Position numbers and translations under genes: made by a program | Shown: one piece after another, positions 45,856-64,000 of the stretch | How the letters are laid out: the number at the start of each line of letters is the position of its first letter | Numbering within the stretch: the stretch's first letter is position 1 | Notes under the pieces: generated by a model | Told to the model about the DNA's origin: nothing | Databases searched by the model: none | The model's input: the letters and a program-made list of their open reading frames with translations, nothing else | From: Numida meleagris | Lineage: Eukaryota; Chordata; Aves; Galliformes; Numididae | Assembly: GCF_002078875.1 (NCBI RefSeq) | Contig: NC_034415.1 | Span: forward strand, 20,690,039 to 20,754,038 | DNA: 64,000 nt | Direction: 5' to 3'

Positions 45856-46836
45856 CTGGAGGGGAGAATTGTCTCTGAGACCTTTGCCCTGGGCAAGCAG
45901 CCCCTGCTCCAGCCCTCCTGGATCCTCTACTCCCCCTTGACCCCCAGCTGCCCTGAACCCACCTGTTCCCTGGGTTGCGGCTTGTTGAGCTCCTGGAGCA
46001 TGAAGGGTTGCTACGTGACACTGAAACTCCCTACAGCACCTTAACTCTTTGTTTCCTGCTACCTGCACAGCCCTGTTGTCCCATTTCCTCCACAGCTCAC
46101 TACCAGCTGCAGCTAGACTGGGGACACGGTACCCTGCGACATTGGCTTCTCCTCCTGGCCACCCCAAAAATGCGCTGTGAGTGTCCAAAGCAATGGATGG
46201 AGAAAAGCTGAGTGAACCCTGCTGTGAGCTGCACAAAGGTTTGATGTTTTTCCCCAAAACTCATCCCCGAGCACCACCTCTCCCAGGACACCCAGGGGTG
46301 GGCACCCACTGAGCACAGCACTGGGGCAACCAAGCCCCACATTGTGCCAGGGGTCCTGCTGCAGCCGTGCCCTGGGTCGGGGCAGCTCTGGCTGGAACCC
46401 AAGTGGGGATTTCTCCCTGCGATGGAGCCCAGCCCAGCTGGTACGCCCCATGAATGTGCCTTTGTCTGTCCCGACTGCCAATCTATTTGGGGAAAGTGGA
46501 GATGGCCTTTGTGTTTCTATCTGCCGGCAGAGGTATTTATAGCGTGCTGCTGGCTTGCGCTGCCAAGCATGCCGGCAGCTGGACTCTGCTCCTCAGGAGC
46601 TGGCTGTCCTTTCATTCTGCCTGCATTTGCCGCTTTCCTAAGCAGACCCAAGGGCTGCAGAACATGCTCAAGGGTGGGCTTCCCTGCTTGCCTCCCCCTC
46701 ACACTCCTTTGCTTGGCCTCTATGCCTCCCCCACCCCAGCTGCCCGCCTGCTAGTTTCCCTAGCAATGGGCCGTGACGCCGCGGCCTCCTCCCCAGGCCG
46801 GCCTCCTCCCCGCCTTCCTCCTCCGCCGTCCTCCCC
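45856..46836. other. DYNLT4/BTBD19 divergent upstream region
   Basis: Contains the intron and undefined 5' exon of DYNLT4 and the BTBD19 promoter. No other gene is supported; the final 100 bp are GC-rich without a TATA box. Confidence 0.5.
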
Positions 46837-49800
46837 ATGGCCCGCTCCTGCTCGGCCCGGCTGCATGGCGAGGCGGCTGCCTTCACCGCTGCCCTCCGCT
46901 CCCTGGTCAACAACCCCCAGTTCAGGTGAGGGGGAAGGCTGGGGGGCCGCCATCTTCCCCTCCAGCATGACGAGGCCTTCCACTGGGAAGCTCCTGGCAG
47001 CTAGTGGGACGTGCATGGCTTCCGCATGGCTTCTGTGCCGTTCCCCCCCTCCTGCATCTGCTCCTTCTCCACCTCGGCTTCAGTGGTGCTTCCTATCACC
47101 GCCTCCACCATCACCCCACAGCCATGGGGCAGGGGCCAGCCCCAGGGGGGCCCTGGCACTGTCCCTGCCCAGAGCAGAGCTGGGTGGCCAACTTGTGTGG
47201 TCCCCCCTGCCTGCCTCGTGCCGAAGCCTGGCAGAAACACTGGTGTTATCGCAGGAAATCCCCATCCCTGCTGAAATGTTGGCCACCCAGAAGAGAAATC
47301 CCAGTGAAAACCCCACAAAAGCCAGCTCCAGGGAAGTGGCTGAGAGGTTCTGGCCACCCCCAGCCTGCATCCTACACACTGCATCCTGTATCCTGCATCC
47401 TACAGCTTTCATCCTGCATCCTGCCAAGATCTGCACTATGCATCTGCCAACCTTCCTTCTGCATCCCTCATCCTGCAACCCCAAATCTGCACTCTGCACC
47501 CACCGACCTTCCTCCTGCACCCAGATGCATCCTTCATCCTGTATCCTGCATCCATATCTTGCATCCCGTGGCTTGTAACCTCCATCCCACAGCCTGCGTC
47601 CCATTTCCTCCTCCTTGCTCCATAGACTGTAGCCACGGAGAAGTTTATTCAGTCCCCTTCCCTGCCATGTTTATGGAGGACTTACAGAGCTCTGTTCACA
47701 TCTCCAGATGTGGGGTGGGCCAGGTGTCCTTGTCCGTATAGGTCACCATGAGGGTCAGGTTCGCCACCCTGCTGAGATGGGAGAAGAGCAGAAGAGGGGA
47801 CAAAGGGACAGCAGGACCATAGCCAGCACAGTGCGCAAAGACCATGCGGCTGGGGGAACCAGGGAGGCAGTGGGACCCCATGCCTCACAGTACACCCATG
47901 CAGGCCCATTCCCCAGCAAAGCCACCACCCTGTGCCCTGTCCTATCCATGGGGTTGTGTCCTCCCTGTCCTTCATGGTCCCCTCTCCCCAGCAGTGATGT
48001 GACGTTTGTGGTGGGCCGGGAGCAGCAGCCGGTGTTTGCACACCGCTGCGTGCTGGCATGCCGCTGCCAGGCTTTCCGGGGGATGCTGATGAGCCACGAG
48101 GACCCCCCCAACAGTGTTCCACCCCAGGGACCCTTCGTCATGGCTAACGTGCAGCCTGAAGTCTTCCTAGCTGTCATCGAGTTCCTCTACACTAACAGTG
48201 TCACCCTCAACAGCCACATCGTGAGTGGGGATGGGGGGATGCGTGGGGGGATTAATGGGTAGAGGGGAGCTTTGTTGCTCCGAGGGAGGGGGTGGCCATC
48301 AGTGCAATGAATGTGTGGAGCCTCAGCCCAGCACTGTGAGGTGTCCAGAGTACCGTGTCCCCCAGGTGCCTTGAGAGAGCCATGAGAGTGGGAAAGGGAG
48401 AGCAGAGAGGGGAAACACATACCTTTGCCCTGCCTTGCAGCAGCCCCTCTCCCAAACATTCCTACCCCAGAGCTGGGTGTAAACTCACGGAGAAAGGGGG
48501 ATGCATGCCTTTGGTTCCTGAGCTGCCACGCCCAGTGTATATATATATACATTTTACACACGCATGTATGCTGGGATATCAGGAAAACGTTCTGCACCAG
48601 AGGATGGTGGGCATGGAGCAGGTTCCCCATGGCAGTGGTCATGGCCCCATGCTGCCAGAGTTCAAGGGGCATCTGGACAATGCCCTCAGGCACAGGGTTT
48701 GAGTGGTCCACTGCGGATCCAGGAGTTGGCTTCTGATCCTCACGGGTACCTTGCAACTTGGAATATTCTGTGATTCTATAGGTGCTGGAGGTGCTGACCT
48801 CATCGGTGGAGTATGGCCTGCAGGACCTGTGCAAGGTATGACCCTGCTTAGACCTGGAGTGGTGATTCCTCTGTGCCTCCATGCTGAGGAGCACCCCAGT
48901 ACAGCCAGAGCTGGGGAAATCCCATGGTGGGACGCGGGACTGCACATCTCCTGCCCCACAAAGGGCTGTAGGAAAGCCCCAGTGCCCTCGGGTGCCTTCC
49001 GGCCGTGTCAGGAGGATGCTGTCAGGAAAGTCCCACTCTGGGGAGCACTGGGCACCCTTCGGGGCTGCTGTGGGTTGGGGGGCTTTGGGAAGGCAGCAGG
49101 AAGCAAAACAGAGCAGTGGGAGCTGGTGGGCTCCATTAGGGATGCAGTCAGACAGATGGATGGGCAGCGGGACAAGGGGGAGGGAGCTCATTGGGCTGCC
49201 AGGACACGTCACCAGAGCCATTCCTGAATTACGGCTGGGCCTACCGCGTGACCTGCGCCTTGCGCCCGGACTTCCCCTCCCTCGGCAGCGCAGTGGGGAA
49301 GGAGCTTGCTGAGGATGTGAGAGCTGCCAGAGCAGACTCGCATCTCATAAGGACATGCTCAGCAAGACCCCAGCCAGTGTGGCACCAGGTGGGCAGCGGT
49401 GTGTGGTGTAGAGCTGGGGGTCTGCACCATCCAGCAAGGGCATCCCCAGAGCAATCGCCTTCAGCAGTAGATGTGCGTGAAAGTGGGGATCAAGTGACAA
49501 AGTGACAGCTGGGGAAGCCCCTGGCTCTGTCCCCAGCTGCAGGGTGACCTCATCTCCTTCGTCCCCACCGGTGACTCAGAGCCCTTCTGCTCCAGCAGGC
49601 AGCTCCTCCCTGCACATCACATCACTTCGGGATTCCCAGGGCCCTGACCTGCCTCTGTGTCCCCACATGGCTTCTGTCCCTATGTATGAGGCAGCTGGGG
49701 TGGGCAGGAGGGAGCCCGTCTGGCTGTGTTCCACCTGCATTTGGTTGCAGTCACAGATGCTCCAATCCAAACAGTTAGTGCTGGGGTCACCCAACATCTG

Positions 49801-52196
49801 CAGCTGGCATAGACAGTGTCCCCATGGCAGTGATCACAGCCAGAGTTGAGTGACCCTCCCCAGGGTAAGAGGTTGGCTGGGGTTTGATCACCGCAGGCTC
49901 TCACCATGGCTGAATCTCTGCCCATGTGCTCTGCTACAAACCCTCTTCCCTCATCCCATCCACACGTTACAAAACCCCATGGGGCTGGAGGCACCTCTGC
50001 CCCATATCCAATGTCCTGTGTCTGGGGGGCTCAGGGGATGCTGAGCATCATAGGGGACCCCACCACCATCCCTGGTCTGCCCGCCCACTCTCTCCTGTTC
50101 ACCTTGCAGCTCTGTGTGGAGTTCATCAAGGACACACTGAATGTGGAGCAGGTCTGCGAGGCTCTGCAGGTAAGTGGCACCTGGCCCTGGTGTGGCCAGC
50201 GGGAATGGTGCTCGGGTCCCTCACATGGGCTATGGGCCACCTGCAGGGTGAGGAGAAGCCTGGGCTGCTAGGGAAAAACCAGTGACAACTTCCCAAGGAG
50301 CGTCATAGGGGATAAAAATAACTCTGCTACTTTGGGGTCTGAGCTGGCTGATGGGGCAGGATTTCCCTCCCCCTCCCACCCAGCAGCTGCCCTGTCCCTT
50401 GGGGACGTCACACTGGGGAAGGCCACCTCAGCCCCCCAGGGCAAAAAGTCCCCAGGACCATGCACAAGGCCAGATAGAATTCCTCAGGATGGGTTCTGAG
50501 GCTGTTTCCCAAAACTCTGCTGAGACTTGGGGTACCCAGAAGTAGTTGGGGGACCTCATGACTGCTTGGTGGGACTGCTGCCTCGTGCTCCTATGGCAAG
50601 GGTGGGAGGTGAGATACCCCATGCACCCAGGACTGACCCCACAACTGAGACCAAAGCAATGCCCCTGGGTGAGATGCTGGCCCTGGTGAGCAGAAGCTCC
50701 CATCCCACGTGGTACCTGACCACAGTGGCATAAACAGAGCTAAATTGGGCTCAGAGGAAAGAATCAGAAAACCCCAAAACCCCAGAACAAAACAAACCTG
50801 AAGTAAACATCTCGCTCTGCCCTACTGGCTTGTATTAGCTCCGGTCCCAGTCAAGGCGGGGAGGGAGGTGACGCTGACAGATCCCATGTACCCCACATGC
50901 ACGGGCTGTCACTGTAAGGGGACAAGGACATGTTGTGATGACCCGAGAAGGGCAGAGCCAGCCTAGGGTTGACCTTTGCCCCTGGGGGAGAATAAGAGCC
51001 CCCCCAGATTCCTGCTGCAGCAGGGGATGGTGGCTATAGGGCAGGCTGTGTGGTAGTACATGGAATACACCTCAGAGGGCCACGTGCCAACCTTGTGTCC
51101 AGGTGAGAAAAGATGGGCAACCTCATGTCCACTCGGGGCCTGGTGATGTCCCTGAGTGGCTGTGGAAGCTCTGGTGTTTCTGCTTCTAATTGGGGCTGGT
51201 TGGAGCCACCAAACCCTTTGCCATGGACTGGGTAGGACTTGGTGCCCTGTCCCCATGTGCTGGCACCCTGCATGGGGCTGCTCTCCGCTGCTCTCCTCAC
51301 CTGGGTCCTTGAGAGCACCCCAGGGCTAGCACTGTGCAGGGGACTCTCTGTAGGGATTTAGGAGGGGTCCCTCCAGCCATGGGAGCCCTCACAGGTGTCC
51401 CTCCTCTCCCACAGGCTGCGGTGACCTATGGGCAGGCGGACCTCCAGCAGCACTGCCTGGCGTTCATTGAGAGCTACACCATGGTATGGATACAGGGAGC
51501 GAATGGGGTCACAGCATGGGGCAGGGCAGTGGGGCCTGCCATGCTGGGACTGAGGTGGGGGGATGAGGTGGGGGGTGGTGCTGTGTTGCTGGGCAGGGTT
51601 GGTGCGAGGGCTCTAGGTGGGTTTAAGCAGTGCACTCGCAGGCAGTGGTGCGGACACAGGGCTTCCACGAGCTCTCTGACACGGTGCTGGCACGGGTGCT
51701 GCGCAGCGACCACCTGGCCGCAGATGAGCTGGACCTGGTGCAGGCCGTGAGGGAGTGGGCGCACGTCAGCTCGGTGAGTGCGGCTCAGTGGGCTGGTGCC
51801 CCCCCGAAACCCCGGTGTCTGCTCCATCCAGCCATCCCTCATGTCCCGCAGGCCGTCCTGGAGCGCCCGGTGCCTGAGGTGGCCGCTCTGCCCGTGCAGG
51901 AGCTGCGCCTGCCCTTGCTGGCACCCAATGAGCTGGCGATGCTGGAGAGCCAAAACCAGCAGGACCTGCTCATCCCAGTGAGTTGTGGGGTGCCCCGGAG
52001 CTTCTTGGGGACGTCATGGGGCAGGATTGGGGTACCCACACTGATGTCCCCATCCGGGCAGGTGGATAGCATTGCGGCAGCCTGGCGGTCCCATGCGCTG
52101 CGGCGTGGAAGCGGGGTGCCCTCCCACCTCTGTCGGCCCCGTCACGGCACGCGGCCTCGCAACCACCACCGCCACCTGGACCCACACAACAAGTAG
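46837..52196 (+). CDS. BTBD19: BTB/POZ domain-containing protein 19, complete
   Basis: BTB-BACK protein of unknown biochemical role, perhaps a Cullin-3 adaptor by family analogy. Eight exons: 46837-46925, 47992-48220, 48782-48835, 50110-50169, 51415-51483, 51642-51773, 51852-51977, 52062-52196. 297 aa (human 291), all in phase. Seen: N-terminal HGEAAAFTAALRSLVNNPQF; BTB fold with SDVTFVVG and VFAHRCVLACRCQAFRGML; FLAVIEFLYTNSVTL; a BACK-like helical region (CLAFIESY, GFHELSD); and a basic C-terminus with an RxHHRHLD motif similar to the human end. No Kelch repeats follow. Exon 3 starts 1 nt after the end of a CR1 element that supplies its acceptor region. Intron 1 carries a TGCATCC-type tandem repeat. 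Confidence 0.95.
47361..47605 (+). repeat. Imperfect TGCATCC-type minisatellite in BTBD19 intron 1
   Basis: Many degenerate copies of a 7-10 bp unit (CTGCATCC, CTGTATCC, CTTCATCC, CTGCACCC) over about 240 bp. The strand is strongly pyrimidine-biased. Confidence 0.85.
48568..48780 (+). mobile_element. CR1 3' fragment ending exactly at the BTBD19 exon 3 acceptor
   Basis: CR1 text from GGATATCAGGAAAACGTTCT to a terminal TTCTGTGATTCTATA. The tail's last bases form part of the splice acceptor TCTATAG at 48775-48781, and exon 3 begins at 48782. Confidence 0.85.
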
Positions 52197-52278
52197 GGGC
52201 CGTGCCTCCCTCCTGCCCCCCCCCCCCGCCCCGAGTGGCCGTGCCCCCCTGCTAGGTGCTGGGCACTCCTGAAGCAGC

Positions 52279-52284
52279 AATAAA
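52279..52284 (+). terminator. BTBD19 polyadenylation signal
   Basis: AATAAA 83 nt after the BTBD19 stop (CAGCAATAAAGCGC). Confidence 0.8.
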
Positions 52285-52679
52285 GCGCTTTGTCCCCCCT
52301 TCACAAATTCGGGGCAGGGTAGGAGGATCATCCCGGTGCAGGGCCCCGGGGCAGCCCAAGGACGGGGTGGGGGCACAGTACGAGACCCCTCCGACCCCGG
52401 CTTCAACCTTTTCCCAGCCAGGTCCCATCATTCCCTGGGGCAGTGCTGCCCTCAGCTGGCAGCAGGGCAGTACTGCAGGAGGCAGAGAGGGGGAAGGTGC
52501 TCAGCAGGGCATGGGGCAGGCCCCAGACTCATGCCCAGCATTGCCTGGGCTGCAAAATCCCCATCATCACCGCCGCCCCTCTTTGCACAGCCCACTGCAC
52601 ACACAGCTGTGTCTATCTCATCCCACCCCCCACCCCCCCCAGCTGTGCCCCCCAGGAGACAGAGTCAGACACAGCGGGT

Positions 52680-54039
52680 AATTTATATATAATATATATA
52701 TTTACTCTTTAAAAATAAACCTTCAGTCCCCACTACCGCCTGTACAAACTACAAAAATAAACCTTTGCTCTCTTTGATATAAATAACTTAGATGGCGTGG
52801 TTCTGGGGGGGGGGAGGGCTGCCCACCGTGCCCACGCCCAGCACGGGGACAGGGACCCCAGGGCCACCCCAGCACAGCAGCAGTGTCAGGGGGCCGGGGA
52901 GGTGGGCACAGCAACACCGCTGGAGTTAAAGTGCTGGGTAACGGCGCGGACGGTGCCCAGGATGGGGATGGGGGATGGCAGGGGGAGATGGCCCTGCTGC
53001 GGGGGAATGGGGCAAGAAAGTTCCTTTCCCAGCTGGATGTGCCCAGTGGCAGTGTGGGTGCCCTACACAGGGCAGAGCTGTGACTGTGGGACATCTCAGG
53101 GGCTTGGCACAGTGAGGAGCACCCCAAGGACCCCCCCCCAAATCCTGCCTGTGAGTTGGCAGCAATAGGCTCCCCCGTCTGTCTCCCCACTCTGTCTCTC
53201 CCGTGCTCACTGGTGGGGAAACTGAAGCACAGAGAGGGGTGGGGGGACACGGGGCTGCCCCTCGCTACCTCACCCTAGGCAGCCTGACAAGGCCATTGGC
53301 TGAGAAATAAATCTTTTAAAATAAGCTTAAAAATATATATCTCTCTATAGATAGTTTCCCTTTGCAAATAAATAAAGGTGGGGGATGCCTACCCTGGGCC
53401 TTGCCCACGGCTCTGGGGCTGCCCTCTTATTGGGCAGGGGGCACCAGGGCAAGGCAGCCCAGCAGGTGGCCCAGGGGGGTCCCAGGAGGAGGTGACGGGG
53501 AGCAGGCAGTGGCCCCGTGAGGGGAGATGGCAGGGCAGAGGCCTGGGCGCTGCACCCCCTGTGCCAGCAGCTCCAGAAACAGAGTGGGAGGTTAGTGCTT
53601 CCATTTCTGGGGGGAGCACCGGCGCAGGGTGACCCCAAGGCACATGGGGAGACACGGCCCTGTTGGCACAGCGTGGCCTGCACACAGCTTGCATAGGAAC
53701 GCCAGCCTGCCCTGCCAAGCCTGGGTGTGGGGCCGTGGGGGCCGGTCCTCTTCGGCCAAGACCGGGGCATCGCCGCTGGGGCGATTAGCAGCACGACACG
53801 GGCGAGCCCGCTCCGCACCCTCTGTGCCCTGATGGGATCTGCCAGCCTGGGTGCTAACCATGGAGCCGGTGACCTGCGGGGAGACAGCGGGCGTTCAGCT
53901 GGGTCCCCAAAACCCAAATCATATCCCCATGCCATGCAGCAGTGCCTGCACCCGGTAGTGCTTCTGCAGCATTGGGCCACTGTTTAGGCAGCTGGCACTG
54001 GGGACAAGGGGGGACATGGGCATCGTGCCCCCAGCTCAC
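52680..54039 (-). other. Probable PTCH2 3' UTR
   Basis: About 1.3 kb beyond the PTCH2 stop with no coding signal. On the minus strand the left end (52680-52800) is AT-rich with TTTATTTTTGTAGTTTGTAC and an ATATATA tract before the GC-rich BTBD19 downstream flank. No canonical minus-strand AATAAA is present, so a variant signal (for example TATAAA/ATATAA near 52685) would be needed. The canonical AATAAA hexamers here (about 52713, 52757, 53306, 53368) are on the plus strand. Confidence 0.5.
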
Positions 54040-62245
<8,206 letters not shown>

Positions 62246-63194
62246 CTGTGGGATGGGGGGACCGTGACATTGGGGCCACTGACACTCTGTCCCAGCACCG
62301 CGCCCACCGACGGACACCCAGGGATGTGAATTGTCCCCAGGTGCCACCAAACCTGGGGGACCTCTTGCCACGGGGTTCTCCCAATTGCTCTGGCCTCCAT
62401 CCGCTCGCACCCCAAAAGCGTGCACCTATCGCATCCCACATGCCCCACCAGCTTGTTGGCTTTGCCTTTCCTGGAAAATCCCCTTGGGCGGCAGGAAGGG
62501 GACATTACACTTCCCCTCTACTGCCACCTGGAGCAGATGCCCCACAGACCTGCACCTGGGAACAGCAGGACTGAAGGGCACCGGGGGCCCTCCTGGCACC
62601 TCCAAGGCATGGGAACACATCCTTAAAAGCTGTACAAGAGTTTCAGCAACCAACATTCCCAGCAGAACACGCTGGCTTTATTTCCAGTCCTATATTGCAA
62701 ACCCCATAGCACCCAGCTCCCAGCCCACAGGGTACCCAAGATGAAGCCCCCACCCCGGTGCCACCCTCCAGGGACACTGCACATCCCGGTGCTGGGTCAC
62801 AGCACTCATCCACGCCGGGACTGGGACACTCCCTGGGCACAAAGCCGGAACCCAGCGGGCCTGGCTCCCAGCCAGCACCGAGGAGGCCAGAGCAAGACCG
62901 CAAATAAGCAGCAGAATCTTCCCCTTTTAATGACTTATTATATGGGTTGATGTTTTTTTGTTTTTTTGTTATATTTTCCTTGTTTTTTTGGGCGGGGGGT
63001 GCCTTTATTGTTCCTGGCCGGGCTGAGGAGCAGCTGGTGTCCATCAGATGCCATTTGGGATGGAGGTTGTGCCAGGGCTGGGGGAGCGGTGGGAGGGTGG
63101 GGGGGACACGGCTGTGGCCTTTGTGTGTGTGTGTGACAGAGGGGACGTCGGCGCCCGGGGCTGGGGACATGGGGAGGGAGGGTGCCGCGGGGGG
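62246..63194. other. Upstream of the last visible PTCH2 exon; no gene recognised
   Basis: I searched the minus strand for the exon encoding TM1 and the following EQLWVE-type segment and found none. Two minus-strand AATAAA hexamers (about 62676-62681 and 63004-63009) and an A/T-rich run (62940-62995) are present. They could mark the 3' end of another minus-strand gene lying to the right, but no coding exon supports this. Confidence 0.5.
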
Positions 63195-63428
63195 NNNNNN
63201 NNNNNNNNNNNNNNNNNNNNNNNNNNNNNNNNNNNNNNNNNNNNNNNNNNNNNNNNNNNNNNNNNNNNNNNNNNNNNNNNNNNNNNNNNNNNNNNNNNNN
63301 NNNNNNNNNNNNNNNNNNNNNNNNNNNNNNNNNNNNNNNNNNNNNNNNNNNNNNNNNNNNNNNNNNNNNNNNNNNNNNNNNNNNNNNNNNNNNNNNNNNN
63401 NNNNNNNNNNNNNNNNNNNNNNNNNNNN
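63195..63428. other. Assembly gap (234 N)
   Basis: Flanked by a G-rich stretch on the left and a 13-A run on the right. A difficult low-complexity sequence is likely. Confidence 0.98.
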
Positions 63429-63440
63429 AAAAAAAAAAAA

Positions 63441-63840
63441 ATTGAGAGAAAATAAAAAGCCGTCCCTTGTAATTAGTGTTAATTTGGAACAGGGCACTGC
63501 GAGCCGTCAGCAAGCTTCAAAGGCAGTGAGGAAGCCTCAAATTCCAACACCCTAATTAAGCAAAGAGCAACATGAAAAGACACGGCAGCGCGCGCCGGGC
63601 TGCCAGGGACACTTCAAACGGGCACACGGCCGTCCTCGGGCTGGGAACCGAGTGAGACGCCCCGCACCGAGCAGAGGGGGCCAGAACGCCATGATAGCAA
63701 CAATGAGAGCGGCAACGGGGAACTGGATGTAAATTTTGGTTGTTTTTGGTTTTTTTCTTTTTTGTTTTTTTTTAAACTCCAATTAACAAAGGGAGCCCTC
63801 GGCTTTTTCATGCAAAGGGCCCTCTGGTTCCAATCAGACA
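63441..63840. promoter_or_regulatory. AT-rich block with homeodomain-, SOX- and POU-like sites (candidate enhancer)
   Basis: Unlike the surrounding GC-rich DNA, this stretch has TTGTAATTAGTGTTAATTTG, CCTAATTAAGC, CCAATTAACAAAGG (TAAT/ATTA plus the SOX/TCF core AACAAAG) and CATGCAAAGG (POU-like). No open frame of note. Such motif clustering is typical of conserved developmental enhancers, but conservation cannot be tested here. Confidence 0.35.
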
Positions 63841-64000
63841 CCCGGCGCTGCGATGAGCATCCCACCCCGCTCCCCAGAGGAATGGACGTTCCCTGTGCGA
63901 TGGATGGGGGTTTGGGTACCACGGGACGGGGACGCAGACTGGGGGCGATGGCACACACGGAAGGGACACGGTGGCCAAGCGGGTGCCCAGAGGGGTCCTA

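Noticed and set aside
45169..46257. A 362-codon version of DYNLT4
   Set aside because: The extension crosses a splice acceptor next to the family-length start at 45846; the upstream residues have no Tctex-family match.
46454..47578. Open frame of 374 codons over BTBD19 exon 1 and intron 1
   Set aside because: It reads BTBD19 exon 1 out of frame and continues into the minisatellite; the BTB exon joins in another frame.

Overview
This is a gene-dense, GC-rich window of a bird genome, most likely a chicken or another galliform. The evidence is the CR1 LINE fragments, the compact vertebrate introns and the protein sequences themselves. The gene order ARMH1-like > KIF2C > RPS8 > BEST4 > PLK3 > DYNLT4 > BTBD19 > PTCH2 matches, from memory, human 1p34.1. 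I could reconstruct six reading frames end to end from splice sites with consistent phase: KIF2C 737 aa, RPS8 208 aa, BEST4 489 aa, PLK3 645 aa, BTBD19 297 aa and a leucine-rich-repeat membrane protein of 386 aa. DYNLT4 (225 aa) is complete in one coding exon.

Layout. 1-4.4 kb: a U5 snRNA gene (+), then the 3' exons of an ARMH1-like armadillo protein (+) with a CR1 fragment in an intron. 4.4-20.0 kb: KIF2C/MCAK (-), 22 coding exons, tail to tail with the ARMH1-like gene. 20.3-21.9 kb: two more U5 snRNA genes (-) around a ~90-bp tandem array built from the 3' half of U5, interrupted by an assembly gap (21141-21835). 22.3-26.9 kb: RPS8 (+); each of its five introns contains a C/D-box snoRNA candidate. 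29.4-32.8 kb: BEST4 (-). 33.7-35.6 kb: a type I LRR membrane protein with tyrosine motifs in its tail (-), which I do not place in this interval in mammals. 38.3-44.4 kb: PLK3 (+). 45.1-45.9 kb: DYNLT4 (-). 46.8-52.3 kb: BTBD19 (+). 52.7-62.2 kb: PTCH2 (-), lacking its 5'-most exon(s). 62.2-64 kb: no gene recognised, with a second gap (63195-63428) and an AT-rich block.

The genes do not form one pathway. The common theme of the left third is RNA-machinery loci: U5 snRNAs, a ribosomal protein, and snoRNAs that guide rRNA methylation, placed head to head or in series with the mitotic kinesin KIF2C. The most unusual structures are the U5 3'-half tandem array, the apparent extra SNORD46-type snoRNA in RPS8, the LRR gene between BEST4 and PLK3, and a BTBD19 splice acceptor that lies exactly at the end of a CR1 element.

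Exon coordinates come from reading GT/AG sites, phase and remembered family sequence. No alignment or database search was run.
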